A stretch of DNA of 64,000 bases from Coniochaeta sp. PMI_546 (lineage: Eukaryota > Ascomycota > Sordariomycetes > Coniochaetales > Coniochaetaceae): positions 744,001-808,000 of the forward strand of contig MU271147.1 of assembly GCA_021432605.1 (NCBI GenBank). The letters are read 5' to 3'. Below, in pieces: positions 38,411 to 49,387 of this stretch. The first letter of the stretch is position 1; every line of letters begins with the position of its first letter. A model generated the notes under the pieces. That model was not told the DNA's origin. It did no database searches and was given only the letters and a program-made list of their open reading frames with translations. A program made the translations under genes and the position numbers.

Positions 38411-39079
38411 ATGTCACACAGTACAAGACTGGACCAAATCGATATCGACCGCGATGCCACCATCGTATACAACTACCACCGCATGGGGATGCCGTTGAAG
38501 CCAGCCGAAGCCATATTCGTACTGTGCAGCCTCGATACTAGAGTGGCAGAAAGGGGAGCACAATTGTTCCTGGGCGGCCACGGCCAATACCTCATCTTCT
38601 CAGGCGGCGTCGGCAAGCTCACCGCTGATCGCTTTGCCAAACCAGAAGCTGAAGTCTTCGCCGACATTGCCCGCCAAATGGGGGTTCCTGGCCACAAGAT
38701 AATCGTTGAGAGTGAATCCACAAACACCGGCGAGAACGTACGGTTCACGCACAAGCTGCTTCAGGCAAGGGGGCTGCAACCACGCTCGCTTATCCTAGTC
38801 CAGAAACCCTACATGGAGCGGCGTACCTTTGCGACTTTCGAGAAACAGTGGCCCGATCCGCAGACTGAAATCACTGTTACATCTCCGCAGTTGGACTTTG
38901 CCTCTTACCCAAACGAAGAAAACCCGAAAGATCTCGTCATACATGTTATGGTGGGCGACCTTGTCCGCATCCGTGACTACCCTGCTCGTGGCTTCCAGAT
39001 CGTCCAGGACATTCCGGATGCTGTCTGGGAAGCCAACCAGCGGCTCATTACCGCAGGGTACGGCGGGCATTTGCCTTGA
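38411..39079 (+). CDS. DUF218/YdcF-like protein
   Basis: Single-exon gene of 222 residues. The open frame extends upstream to 38306, but the extra 35 residues are not like the family, and the ATG at 38411 (MSHSTRLDQIDIDRDATIVY) gives a normal start. Visible family features are the segment VLCSLDTRVAERGAQL, the nucleotide-binding-like turn FSGGVGKLT, and ESESTNTGENVRFT, which carries the conserved acidic/Asn motif. The E. coli relative YdcF binds S-adenosylmethionine, but the reaction of fungal members is not known. No signal peptide or membrane segment, so probably cytosolic. It is transcribed away from the PON-like gene and converges with the GH76 gene. Confidence 0.75.
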   Translation: MSHSTRLDQIDIDRDATIVYNYHRMGMPLKPAEAIFVLCSLDTRVAERGAQLFLGGHGQYLIFSGGVGKLTADRFAKPEAEVFADIARQMGVPGHKIIVESESTNTGENVRFTHKLLQARGLQPRSLILVQKPYMERRTFATFEKQWPDPQTEITVTSPQLDFASYPNEENPKDLVIHVMVGDLVRIRDYPARGFQIVQDIPDAVWEANQRLITAGYGGHLP

Positions 39080-39323
39080 GCAACGTTGAGAAAAGGGGTT
39101 TCGGTCCGATCGTGCAGTCGTACTTGTCGGCTGACGGACAGCTAGTCTATAGCACCCAACGGTCGTTATGTTCGCATGCCCGTCACTTTAGACTCCAGGA
39201 ACAGCAGGCGCAAGACGCTCAAGTCAGGGAAGCGCTAAGAATAAACACCATTTGCATGCTTCTAATCCCCTTTCCTGCCGGTGATACCCCTACAGTATTG
39301 CCTGTATCGCATCGCTAAAGTGA

Positions 39324-40950
39324 CTATCCGCCGAGGTCCCAACTCATCCACCCAAACATTCCCACAGCCCAAGCTAGCATTATGAAGGTAACGATGGCCG
39401 CCCCGGCTCTATCACCAGGGCCTATAGGCCGCACCTCTTCAGTTACGCTGCTGAACGAACTCCCAGCGCCGTAATCTCCCTTGCTGGTGCCTCCTGTCTG
39501 GTTTGTAGTCGGAGGCTCCGCGTCAGCTCTCAGCAAACTCGAGACTGCCGCGAGAACATTCATCTGCTCTCCGGCGCCAGTTGTCCCGTCGACGGACGGG
39601 TCGACAAACTGCCCCGAGCTCCAATAAAACCCACATCTCCGGCCGGTCGGGGGCCCCGTGCATTGATTGACGGCAGCTTGCGTCGAATCCCGCAGGATGG
39701 GGAAAATGATATCCCTGGTGAACGGCACAATCTGTGCGACGACCGACAGCCACCGATGGACATAGCCCTTGAAGGAAAGCATGTCGGTCGAACAGGCACC
39801 TTGGCGACCCTCGCACGGCACTTCAAAGGCTGTGTTGTTGGGAAAGAAGTCTCGTAACGTGCTGTTGAGTAAGTTTTTCACCCGGTTCTCCCATATCTGT
39901 GCTCCGTTCGTCTAGGACGTTGGCGAGTCAGCGCTGTCCTCGTCCCCAGGGAAAGTTGGTCAGAGTCGAGGGACTTACGTAGTTGTACATGAAGGCCGAA
40001 CCTTGCAGCAAGATGGCAATGTTATACGAAAACTGCGCCTTGTTTATGTCGGTACAGTTGTGGTTGACATGACCGCCGTCGTAGACTCTCCAGCTCTCGT
40101 GGTCGATGTAGTTGACATTCCACAACCAGTCAAACGTTTCCGAAGCCCATTTGGCATATGTATCGTTCTGGGTGTATCTCGCCAGCCGCGCCCCTAGGTT
40201 GAAGAAGCATCCATTCGCAATCGCTACGCCACATGACTGTCAGCATACACGTATCGCGGACTCCCGTCCTAGCTCCGGAGCAAGAGTATGATGCCGTTCT
40301 AGACACGTACTGTTCTTGTAGTCGTAACCGATGTTCGTTACAGGTACTTGCCACCGTAGGCCGCCATTGCAGGTCTCATCGTGCCGGTCCGAAGCTGCCT
40401 GGGTGTTGAAGACGGCCTGTGCAAGGGCCAGCCACTGCGGCTTGTCCGGTGGGGGATCAGGGAACTTGACTTCGGCTGCGAGCATAGCCGACATGCCCCA
40501 AAATCCCTGGTCGTCGTTTCCGAGCGACGCCGTGTGGTTGGGTGGCATATAGTTGTTCCCAGGTCCAGTCTGGTGAAGCATGCCCTCCGTGACGACAGAA
40601 TTATACGAGTCGTCGCCCGTCAAACTCCAGTAGTCTATGTATGTCCCGAGAAAAGCGCCGCCCTCCCACCAATAATAGTCCCCTTTGCCATCGTCTGGCG
40701 GCCCGGGCAGAATTCCGGGTATCATGCCTGTTTGGTTGCCCTCGTAAAAAAGCATCAGATCGTAGGCAAGTGTCCGTGCCGACTCGAGGATCTCAGCTGG
40801 ACGCGGCAGGGTGTGTCAGATATCGTCAAGGGCACGGGGACAACACCATCACTTACCACGAGTGCCGATCTTGTAGTATTGGGCTGCCGCCAGATGCAGG
40901 CTTGCCGTCAGTAGGAGAGTCACTCTCCAGGAGAAGACATTGGATGCCAT
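39324..40950 (-). CDS. GH76 mannosidase-like cell-wall enzyme (Dfg5/Dcw1 family), GPI-anchored
   Basis: Four exons on the minus strand: 40950-40857, 40796-40311, 40223-39979 and 39911-39324 (470 residues), with introns of 60, 87 and 67 bp. The N-terminus has a signal peptide (MASNVFSWRVTLLLTASLHL). The family signatures are YYWWEGGAFLGTYIDYW, the GNDDQGFWG block with the paired catalytic aspartates of GH76, CNGGLRWQV, the FFNLGARLARYT block and NCTDINKAQFSYNI. The C-terminus is Ser/Gly/Thr-rich and ends in a hydrophobic stretch (AAIVTFIMLAWAVGMFGW), fitting a GPI signal with a short tail. Dfg5 and Dcw1 in yeast are thought to transfer GPI-proteins to wall glucan by acting on the glycan part of the anchor. 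It is about 3.4 kb from the GPI-anchored protease. Confidence 0.9.
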
Positions 40951-42194
40951 GATGATTGTAGGTCAGGTTTGAACGAATGTGGAACACTGGTCTGTAGTCA
41001 TTGAACGAGTGTATATTAAGTCATGGTGGGTGCTAAAATCCAGGGTCCAGACAGCCGGCCGTCAGGAGAGGAAGGTGGAAGAAAGCCAGACTCGTTGACA
41101 GTGTGCGGATTAGACGGGGGTTTAAAGGAGTCCATCATCGTGTCAATCCTCTTGGAAGTGAGAATCTTGGCTCTTGGTATTTCTCGGCGTCTGGGCTGTG
41201 CATCAGTTGCAAAAAACAAGCGGCCCATGTTCGTCCCGCTGAACAGGAGTAGATCCGTTTTGTACATTTGTCGCTCTCTGCATTCGTTTAGTTATAAGTG
41301 GAGGTCTGGTCGACTAAACTGCACGGGATATTATACCGCGATCAAGACGATGATGATGGTTTTGAGGTTTGATGCCGGTTCCACTGCAGTTTGCAGAGAT
41401 GGACTCTCTGCTGGTGCGACGACAAAGACACCAGAAAATGGTAGCTAAGCCAGGCTTGCCCCAAAATGAAAACTCCATCTTGACATGGCGTCTGTCCTGG
41501 TCCAGTCATTGTGAGTGGCGGGTCGAGTCATGACGTTTCCGACAATGCTCAAAGTGCCGGTTTGTGTGAGCGTCCGCGTGTGGATGGACGTTGGCGCATT
41601 CATTCAGTCTCGCCAAGTCTCTGGGCCAAGTGCTTGGCTCGATCCAGGCAATCTTCCAGGGCGGCGTCGGCGTTTGTTGTGGTCTGGATGGATCTCGGAA
41701 CCATTGGATATCCGTAGCTAGACCCAGACTCCCTTTCTCTCGTCCCCCTGAACATGTTTTTAAAGTCTTGTACACGTGTAAAGCAAAAAGGAGGACAGTT
41801 GCACCAGATACCTTACCGAGGAAGGTGCTGTTTCCTTTTCGTCAAAGGCCGCCACGACCGAAATAAGCATTCCATAGAAGCAATCAGCCAAGTGCGAGGC
41901 TTGGCATTCTTCTTCCTAGTGTACGTGGCCCATCTTGGCAACATAACGAAATTCCCAGCATCGCAATCCAACCAGCTCTGTTACACATAGATCTGTGGCA
42001 GTGGACGCCGCGGTGTGGCCTTTGCATCCTTTAAGGTGTGGCGCGGTCAGCGGTGACAGCGCTAAACCCGATTTTCGCTGTAGCAGCCCGCTCCGTGTTG
42101 GTGGGGCAGACTTGGAAGCTTCAATCGACTTCCATTTCACACATCGAAAACGGTCCTGTTCCTCCCAAAGTTTACAAGGGTCAAGTACTGTGGT
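40951..42194. other. Intergenic region, no supported gene
   Basis: About 1.2 kb between the divergent GH76 and MaoC-like genes. Several short open frames occur on both strands but none has family motifs, a signal peptide or a plausible splice structure. It presumably holds both promoters. I see no transposon remnant. Confidence 0.4.
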
Positions 42195-43366
42195 ATGGCC
42201 GGTATCATGAGACCTAGGATACCGGCTTCTTTCTGTGGCAGATCTATCGCATACCGCTGTTCGAGCAGGTCTGTAGCCACCAACGCGTCCGAGGCTGCAG
42301 CGCAGCTCATGGACAAGTTTCGGGACCGAACCATGATCAGGAAGCAGACATTGGACGGGAACCAGCTGCAAAGACTATGTCTCACACTTGGAAGACCGGC
42401 TGTAGACAAGGGACTGGACATCAGGAGTGAGGCGCCTCCTGATGGAACCCCGATCCCTCCCGGATATCACCTTGTGTATTTCACCCCCGCAGACCTCGAG
42501 AGCAAGCTTGGTGCGGATGGCACAGACCAGACATACAACGCACCTGCTCCCTTTTCGCGACGCATGTGGGCCGGCGGTCATATGACGTGGGAGAACGACG
42601 TCCAGTTAAAGGTTGGCGACTTGGTCGAAGAACACACGACCCTTCGTGGAGCTACCGCCAAACGAAGTCGAAGCGCCGGCGAGATGGTCCTTGTGGATGT
42701 TTGTAAGGAGTTCCGGACGGAAAGAGGGCTCAGCCTAGTGGATCGGAGGTAGCCTCGCCGCGGCTCGGGAACACGTCGCCTTACCATCTCCTGTTCTATA
42801 GGCTGACTTCGCGCCAGGTCTTGGATATTCAGACCACCGCCTGCCAAAGCACATAGCCAGGTGGCACGTCAAGGTCAACCGCGCAAAGGAGGCTGGCCTT
42901 ACCAACCATCCATCAGTCAAGATATCAAGCAAGGCACTGCAGGTCAGTCAATTGTGATGCACCGCCCTCGACCGCGAATTTCAGCTCACACTTCGAATCA
43001 GCATCCTTTCCTGAACGTCATCTCAGATGGAGCCCAGTAGCACTTTTCCGATTTTCCGCCCTGACCTTCAACGCCCACATGATACACTACAACGAGACGT
43101 GGACGAGGGAAGTCGAGGGCCAGCCAGACGTAGTCGTCCACGGACCGTTGAACCTGATTAATATGCTAGACTACTGGCGGGACCATCATTCAAACGGAGA
43201 TCAGCAACCAAGGAGCATTTCCTACAGAGCGCTTTCGCCTATCTTTGCCGGAGACTCGTATGCAATCACTACAGCTTCGCCCGAATCGGATGATCATCAC
43301 ACCAAGCTCAACATCATAAAAAACGGCGTTGTTTGTATGGAAGGGACAATAACCTCGTCCGCATGA
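42195..43366 (+). CDS. MaoC/hot-dog hydratase, HTD2 or mesaconyl-C4-CoA hydratase-like, probably mitochondrial
   Basis: Model of three exons: 42195-42748, 42818-42946 and 43027-43366 (340 residues). The first intron (69 bp) is well supported: it restores DRRSWIFR, the usual family sequence. The second junction is uncertain; an alternative acceptor at 42984 would leave only 38 bp. The N-terminus is basic and Ser/Arg-rich, like a mitochondrial presequence. The N-terminal half carries PPGYHLVYFTP and APFSRRMWAGG; the C-terminal half carries FRFSALTFNAHMIHYN and VVVHGPLNLINML, where the His and Asn of the hydratase motif lie. Relatives dehydrate 3-hydroxyacyl thioesters in mitochondrial fatty acid synthesis or hydrate mesaconyl-CoA; I cannot tell which applies. 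It converges with the AKR gene. Confidence 0.75.
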
Positions 43367-43485
43367 CTTGCTGTTCGGAAGAGGACGGCGAGCCAGGCAC
43401 GCACGACGAAGAAGAAAACGAATCGGCGGGAGAACTCATCAAAATCGACGGCCGTCGCGAAACAGACCTTGCTATCTCAGAGGGA

Positions 43486-44561
43486 CTAGGAGAAATATGG
43501 CTTGGTGACGGCCTTCACGATGGCCCAGCCCTCGTCAAAAGCCCTCACCATCTCCTCCGGCAGCGGGCCCTTCTCCAAGCTGGTTAGGTTATTTTCCAGC
43601 TGGTCGGCGCTGCTTGCACCGATAATAATGGCATCACCGTGCTCACTCTGCAGCTGACTGTGATGACGGACCCATCTCAACGCTGCTTCTGCAGTAGAGA
43701 TTCCCAACTTCGCAGCTACTGGTCTGACGACATCCAACGCGTCAAAGTAGGTGTCGTTCCAGTACCTCCTCCTGTAGTGGGCCCCCTGAGTTCGAGTGGG
43801 ATCAAATCGGCTTCCTGCCTCATGCTCGCACGTGTCTCGCTGATACCTGTCTGTAAGGAACCCTCCCGCAACGGGGTTGTACTCATAAAAAGATATGCCG
43901 TAGTATCTTAGACACGGGAACAGCTCCGGCTCCACCGCCCGGTGCAGGGCATTGTAGACGCCCTGGTACGCGTCCGGTTTCTTCCAGCCGTGGCGGATGC
44001 AAATCTCGCAGATCTGTGCAGTCTCCCAGGCCGAGTAGTTGCTGATGCCGAAGCGACCGAAGTAGCCTTCCTTGTAAAGGTTGTTGACTTCCCGGAGAGT
44101 TTCTTCATAGGGGTTGTTGTGGTCTGGCGCGTGAAGATACCACATGTCCACTTTGTCTGTCTTGAGTGCCGTCAGGCTGTCTTTGAGCGCCCTCCGGAGG
44201 TCCTCTGGCGTGTGCGTGTAGCGCCTAGCCGTGGGCGCGGCCGGAGCCTTCGGCGAAACCTTGGTGTCGACGACTAGTCCCCTGTCTTGCCACTTGAGGA
44301 GGCCGAGATACTCCTCGGAGCTGCCCCCAGCATAGGTCCGCGCCACATCGATCTCGGTGTGCCCAAACCGCTGGAAGACGTCGAGGATCTTGGCACAGTC
44401 CTCCAGATTGTGTACTCGAGCTTGTTCGGCGCCTAAGAATATGGTTAGACAACCAGGTCGCCACTCCCGACACGGTCAAGCACTTGGGGCATACAACCTT
44501 CTTTCCCAAAGGTCATAGCCCCGAAGACAATCTTCGGAGCAGAATTTGCATCGTTTGCCAT
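43486..44561 (-). CDS. Aldo-keto reductase, AKR7/aflatoxin aldehyde reductase type
   Basis: Two exons on the minus strand, 44561-44498 and 44432-43486, with a 65-bp intron; 336 residues. The start MANDANSAPKIVFGAMTFG reads directly into the first strand of the barrel. The catalytic set is visible: Asp and Tyr in EIDVARTYAGG, Lys in DTKVSP and His in WYLHAPD. The segment GISFYEYNPVAGGFLTDRY and the C-terminal IIIGASSADQLENN (NADPH-binding loop) are typical of AKR7. The family reduces dialdehydes and other aldehydes with NADPH in the cytosol. The first exon is short, as in many fungal members. It lies tail to tail with the MaoC-like gene (119 bp between). Confidence 0.88.
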
Positions 44562-45073
44562 TGTATGAGCCTGCGATAGATGCTTACAATGTCGCGATAA
44601 CCGCAGGGAATGAGCGCCTGGGAGGAGCCGGCTAGACATACGTTTACCTTAAGAAGTCGCACAGTACCCCGCTCATACCCGACTGAATCACTGACGTGCT
44701 TTTGCAGCTCGCTGGCGTTGCACCGTCCGAGCCCGGATGTCGGGGCCTGCCGCTGGTTTGCCGCTTTTCCGTTCCCTCGTGGAACAGTCCTCTCTTCAAA
44801 CATGTCGTAGGACGAGTTCGAACCGCATCCGATAAATGTGCCTGCATGTAGAAGCTATTCGGCCAACCCTTCAATGAAGTCATGTACACGCTCGCGGATC
44901 ATTTGATGCTCTCCTCTGTCTTACTGGTCCCTGATGCGTTCGTGTGATATGGGTACTTTGTACAACGCATTTCCCCCCAAACATGGCCAGAAAATAAAGC
45001 TGCTCAGAATGTCTAACCTAGGCTCCCTTGCCAACCGAAACTGACAAGAGTGAATTCCGCAACCTAGCGCCGT
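44562..45073. other. Intergenic region upstream of the AKR gene
   Basis: About 510 bp between the AKR start and the end of the membrane-protein gene. No supported gene; it likely holds the AKR promoter and the terminator of its neighbour. Confidence 0.4.
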
Positions 45074-45999
45074 TCATGCTCCCGTGCTTTCACGGCGATC
45101 AACCACAGCTGGGGTGTCTTGCCTCGTTTGCTGCCGCAAGAATTTGATGGTGAACTCGACAGTGAGTTGGCCGGCCGGCAACTGCCACTGGGTCCACGCA
45201 AGACCCCACGTTCTCCTGCGCTGAGAGAGGAGTATGCAGCGGGCGATGAGCAGGAAGACAGCGGTGAACCTGAAGGTCATGTAAGACACTACGACTGCCT
45301 GAAGAAAAAGCATACCGTCGAGGCTTACCCGAGTATCCCAGAAAGTACAACAAAGAACCACAGTACCGGCATCACCAGTCGACCCCATTGCAAGCAGTGA
45401 TGAAGCACATCGTCTGGTAATTTGTCCCGATACCCCGCGGAACAGTCGAAGCCAACCGAGTCCCAGGTCTGGCCCGCGATGCCGAGGAGAGGGAGCGCTA
45501 CAGCGAGGTCCACCACGATGTTGAGCAGAACTGGTAGGGTTCTGTTGATACGTCGCAGTTGGAGAAGATTGTAAACTGCGAAAAAGCTGGCGACGACAGC
45601 CTAGGTCGATACCCAAGTCTGATGCGTTAGCCTAATATCCAGCAGTTGAGGCAATCACAGTACCAGAGTTCGGAAGGGTGCTCTCACGAGGAAGACAACG
45701 CCAGGTATCATGTCTTTGATGACCCAGGGAAAGTGAAATCCGGTGGGCGATGCTGAAAGAATGATAGCACAAGCAACCCCAAAAAATACGGACAACACCC
45801 CGGTGATCAATTCGACCCAAGTGGCAATAACCACTGGGACCGTCCTGTCGGCGGCATCAGCGGAGCCAGAATCACTCGGCTGCTCACCGGGCTCGGCCTC
45901 GGTGGAAGCGACATTTGGCATCAGAAGCGGCGTGGTTTCGGAGAAGGCTCCCTGGGTAGATTCGGTAGCGACTGGGTCGGCCATGATCAAAGTGGCCAC
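45074..45999 (-). CDS. Unassigned polytopic membrane protein
   Basis: Model of three exons on the minus strand: 45999-45688, 45600-45367 and 45298-45074 (256 residues), introns 87 and 68 bp. I do not recognise the family. The N-terminal 50 residues are polar and include ETTPLLMPN, like a dileucine sorting signal. Hydrophobic segments follow: VVIATWVELITGVLSVFFGV, a second around AVVASFFAVYNLLQL, a third around NIVVDLAVALPLLGIAG and a last around YMTFRFTAVFLLIARCILL, so four membrane passes. The second intron is a choice: a donor further on would keep one more hydrophobic stretch (VLWFFVVLSGILG) but leave an intron of only about 34 bp. The C-terminus is basic and soluble. The start could also be the ATG at 45984. 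Confidence 0.5.
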
Positions 46000-47645
46000 C
46001 TGTCAGCCTTTACGGACCTTGCGTGTTACCCAGTGTTACCGGAATTTTTAGGGAGAACAGTTGTCTTAGCTATGCCTTTTGAGTACAGGTCGAAGCAAGA
46101 GGCGTGATGAAAAGAGAACATTGCCGACGCGCGCATGATGGGCGGGGACACTGGATATAAGCACCACCCCAGCCCAGAAGGTACTCTTCGTGTTGGCGCG
46201 AAGGCAAACCAGGCAACCACCAACGAACACATTTATCATGAGGCCACGCTTCCGAAAAAACATGAAAGCCGAAGGTCGTCTTTGGACGTTGCCCAAACTC
46301 CGCTTAGCGAAAAGCTGACAGAAAGCTACCGTACCCGGAGTGACATGACTGTAGCCGCATATCGGGCTTTGAACAAAGGTAGTGTCAATCAGACGCGAAG
46401 TACTGGGGGGTTTTGGAAGAAAATGGGCCAGAGTCAGTACGAGGATGAAGCCGAGCTCTCCAGCAGAGGTCCGTTTCACTTGTAAAAGACTTCAGTGCCT
46501 GAAATTTTGAGAAAAGATACCAGAAAAATGAACCACTTCATCACACATCAAGTCCAGGTTGGAGGGCTCTATGTTGAGCTCTTCAATTCGTTACACATCT
46601 CGAGCTGCATCAATAACCACACCAGTGCAGAACTTCGCAGTTGATCGGTCGTATAGATGGAAGTACAGTGATGCTTTCGGTGAACTGACTGCGTTGAGGA
46701 TACTTGTAGGCTCGTAGGCCACGCTGAAATGCATACCAAGAACATTCACAAACCCCGTAGATGGATATCGCGACGGGATGCTACTCTTGGGCATCTCCAA
46801 TATCGGCATGCAGGGCACCATTTCCCCTGGACTGGACTCTAGTCGTCGTTGTGAATCCGACTTGTGCCACGGCTGCGCGACCGAGGAAGGAACCGCGATA
46901 TGGTGCTGGCAAGCCGGATAGCAATGCCATGAATAATCAAGTGCTTTCTGACCTCCAGAGCACGCTTTGCCAATGAATGAACCACGCCAGACATTGACGT
47001 GTGCCTGGGCCTGAGCACCGGCGGGGAGGTTGGGCCCTCACTGTACAGTACCAGTACCAGCCATGCATGAATGATACGCAGTCCCAACCAACTGTTGTGT
47101 TATATCCGTACATCGCGCAGTCTCCCAGGAACGCATGAAAGTCATGTTTCCCCACGGATGAAGTGCACATTGTGTTCGTGACGACGCCTGCTCGTGTCGC
47201 GATTAAGAAGGTGTCAACCGCAAGGTAGGCGGACCCGGATGCTGTGCGAGTTGTGGGACCGCCCGCGGATGAGGTGCTGCTGCTGCTGGTGCTGCTGCCC
47301 CGCAAATCGCAATTCCCAGCCCGTCGACCTTCCTCGTTTCGCCTAGATCGCCCGCGGCAATTTGCCCAGGGTCGGACCTAAACCCTGTAACGGCCCGTTG
47401 ACACCGGCCACATAGGGATCCAAATCGTCATTAACGATAGACGAGTATTGATGACTGACGCAGGCAGAAGGCACTGGCTGACTGTTGGTTCCTGATCAGC
47501 ACCGGGTGTTTGCTCGTGCTGGCAAGGTTCATGTAGATAGATATAGGTTGATTGACCCCTTCTCTCAGAGTTCAGGTGAGTCTGCCTCACCCTTCCATCT
47601 CTGTGCTGACCACTTGCTGTGGTGTCCATTTGTCGTCACAAGAAA
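46000..47645. other. Long intergenic region with weak coding signals
   Basis: About 1.6 kb with no gene that I can support firmly. It contains the candidate minus-strand frames listed separately (46,591-47,305) and a pair of overlapping frames near 46,066-46,485 on opposite strands, neither with a recognisable domain. The right end is the promoter side of the S28 peptidase gene. Confidence 0.4.
46591..47305 (-). pseudogene. Possible Cys/Trp-rich gene or gene remnant, not recognised
   Basis: Two minus-strand frames lie close together: 47305-46937 with the segment DCAMYGYNTTVGWDCVSF followed by HGWYWYCT, and 46821-46591 ending VVIDAARDV. The first has the look of a real, cysteine- and tryptophan-rich protein rather than random sequence. 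A join between them would need one or more short introns that I cannot place with confidence, and I see no clear start with a signal peptide. It may be a small secreted protein gene, a decayed gene or chance. I make no functional call. Confidence 0.22.
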
Positions 47646-49387
47646 ATGTTGCTGGCAAGCGTCAAAAGCCTTGTGCTCGCGGCTCTCTACCTGCAGGTTC
47701 AGACCGGACAGGCGGCACAACCGTTCCGGACGTCCCTCACGCTCAAGGACTTCCGCGAGCAGGTAAATGCAGCTTCCCACTCTTCCAGACACGGCAATCA
47801 CTGACAATCCCCATCGCGCTGTAGTTGGAGAAGACACAGGGTGGAAATGCAGTGAGTGCTAGGGATGTCGATCCCTCTACGCTGTACCCGGAGTACAACA
47901 TTTCGGTTCCCATTGACCATTTCCACAACGACTCCAGATACGAGCCGCATTCGGATGGCTTCTTCAACCTCAGGTACTGGTTCGACGCCAGCCATTACAG
48001 GCCTGGCGGTCCCGTGATTGTGCTCCAGTCTGGAGAGACGAGCGGCGAGGACCGCCTCCCCTACCTCCAGAAGGGCATCGTCGCTCAACTGAGCCAGGCG
48101 ACCAATGGTCTCGGCGTGATCCTCGAGCACCGGTACTATGGCACCAGCTTCCCGGTTCCGGATTTGTCGACTGAGAACCTGCGTTTCCTCACGACAGACC
48201 AGGCACTAGCAGACCAGTCATACTTTGCCCAGAACGTCGTATTTGAGGGACTCGAGCACCTTAATCTGACATCCCACAAAAATGCCTATATCGCCTACGG
48301 AGGATCGTACGCAGGCGCGTTTGTCGCCATACTACGCAAGCAGTATCCTGATATCTACTGGGGGGCCATTTCCAGTTCGGGGGTCACCGAGGCCATTTAC
48401 GACTACTGGCAGTACTATGACGCCGCCCGCATATATGCGCCGCATGACTGCGTCACAGCGACCCAGAAGTTGACCAACGTCGTTGACAACATCCTGATCG
48501 GAAAGAATGACACGGGATACCCACAGCAACTCAAAGCGGCGTTTGGCCTTGGGAACGTCAGCCGCTCGGATGATTTCGCAAATGCGATATCACAAGGCAT
48601 AGCTGGCTTGCAGAGCACAAACTGGGACCCCGCCGAGAACAGCACCGATTTCGGATTGTACTGCAATAACGTGAGCTCCGTAGATGCTCTTTACCCAGAG
48701 CTGGAAGGCATCAGGTCCGAGGTCCGCGACTTGATCGTTGCGGGCGGCTACGCGGACGAGCTTGACCCGCTCCTGAACCAGATGCTGAACTACATCGGTT
48801 ATGTCAACGCCTCTGTGGTAGCGCCGTGTCAGGAGAGGAACACCAGCCAGGATGCTTGCTTTACCAATTACAATTCAACCTTCTATGAACAGGACGGGAT
48901 CGAGCAAGACTGGAGGGCGTGGCCGTACCAGTATTGCACTCAGTGGGGCTACTTACAGACCGGCTCCGGAGTACCGGCCGACCAACTGCCGTTGATCTCA
49001 CGGCTGATCGACCTGAACTACACCTCTACCGTCTGTCGCGAAGCCTTCAACATCACGAAGCCGTCCGACGTCGAAGCGATCAACAAGTACGGTGGGTTCG
49101 CCATCAGTTACCCGCGTTTGGCCATCATCGATGGCGAGAAGGATCCCTGGCGTGCGGCGACACCGCATGCCATCGGGCAGCCGGAGAGGCCCAACACCGC
49201 AAGCGAGCCCTTCATCCTGATCAAGGATGGCGTGCATCACTGGGATGAAAATGGATTGTTTCCAAACGAGACAACGCCGGAATTGCCGCCGCAGCCAGTC
49301 GCCGACACGCAGAAGACCGAGGTCATGTTCGTGCAAGAATGGATGATGGAGTGGCAGTTGCATTGTATGGTCGATGGCGATTGTTAA
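47646..49387 (+). CDS. Serine peptidase of family S28 (prolyl carboxypeptidase-like), secreted
   Basis: Two exons, 47646-47762 and 47825-49387, with a 62-bp intron in phase 0; 559 residues, the usual size. Exon 1 encodes the signal peptide (MLLASVKSLVLAALYLQVQT). The S28 landmarks are PIDHFHNDSRYEPHSDGFF, GPVIVLQSGETSG, LEHRYYGTSFPV, the nucleophile in YGGSYAGA, the Asp in IIDGEKDPWR and the His in KDGVHHWDENG. The many NxS/T sites suit a secreted glycoprotein. Family members cleave after proline, often at acidic pH, as lysosomal Pro-X carboxypeptidase does and as the Aspergillus acid prolyl endopeptidase does. Together with the nearby aspartic and M28 peptidases it suggests an extracellular protein-degrading set. 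Confidence 0.92.

Noticed and set aside
41016-41990. Possible genes in the GH76/MaoC intergenic region
   Set aside because: Several frames on both strands overlap, none with conserved motifs, plausible introns or signal peptide.
46066-46485. Overlapping 137- and 116-codon frames on opposite strands
   Set aside because: Neither shows a domain or splice logic; at most one could be real and I cannot say which.
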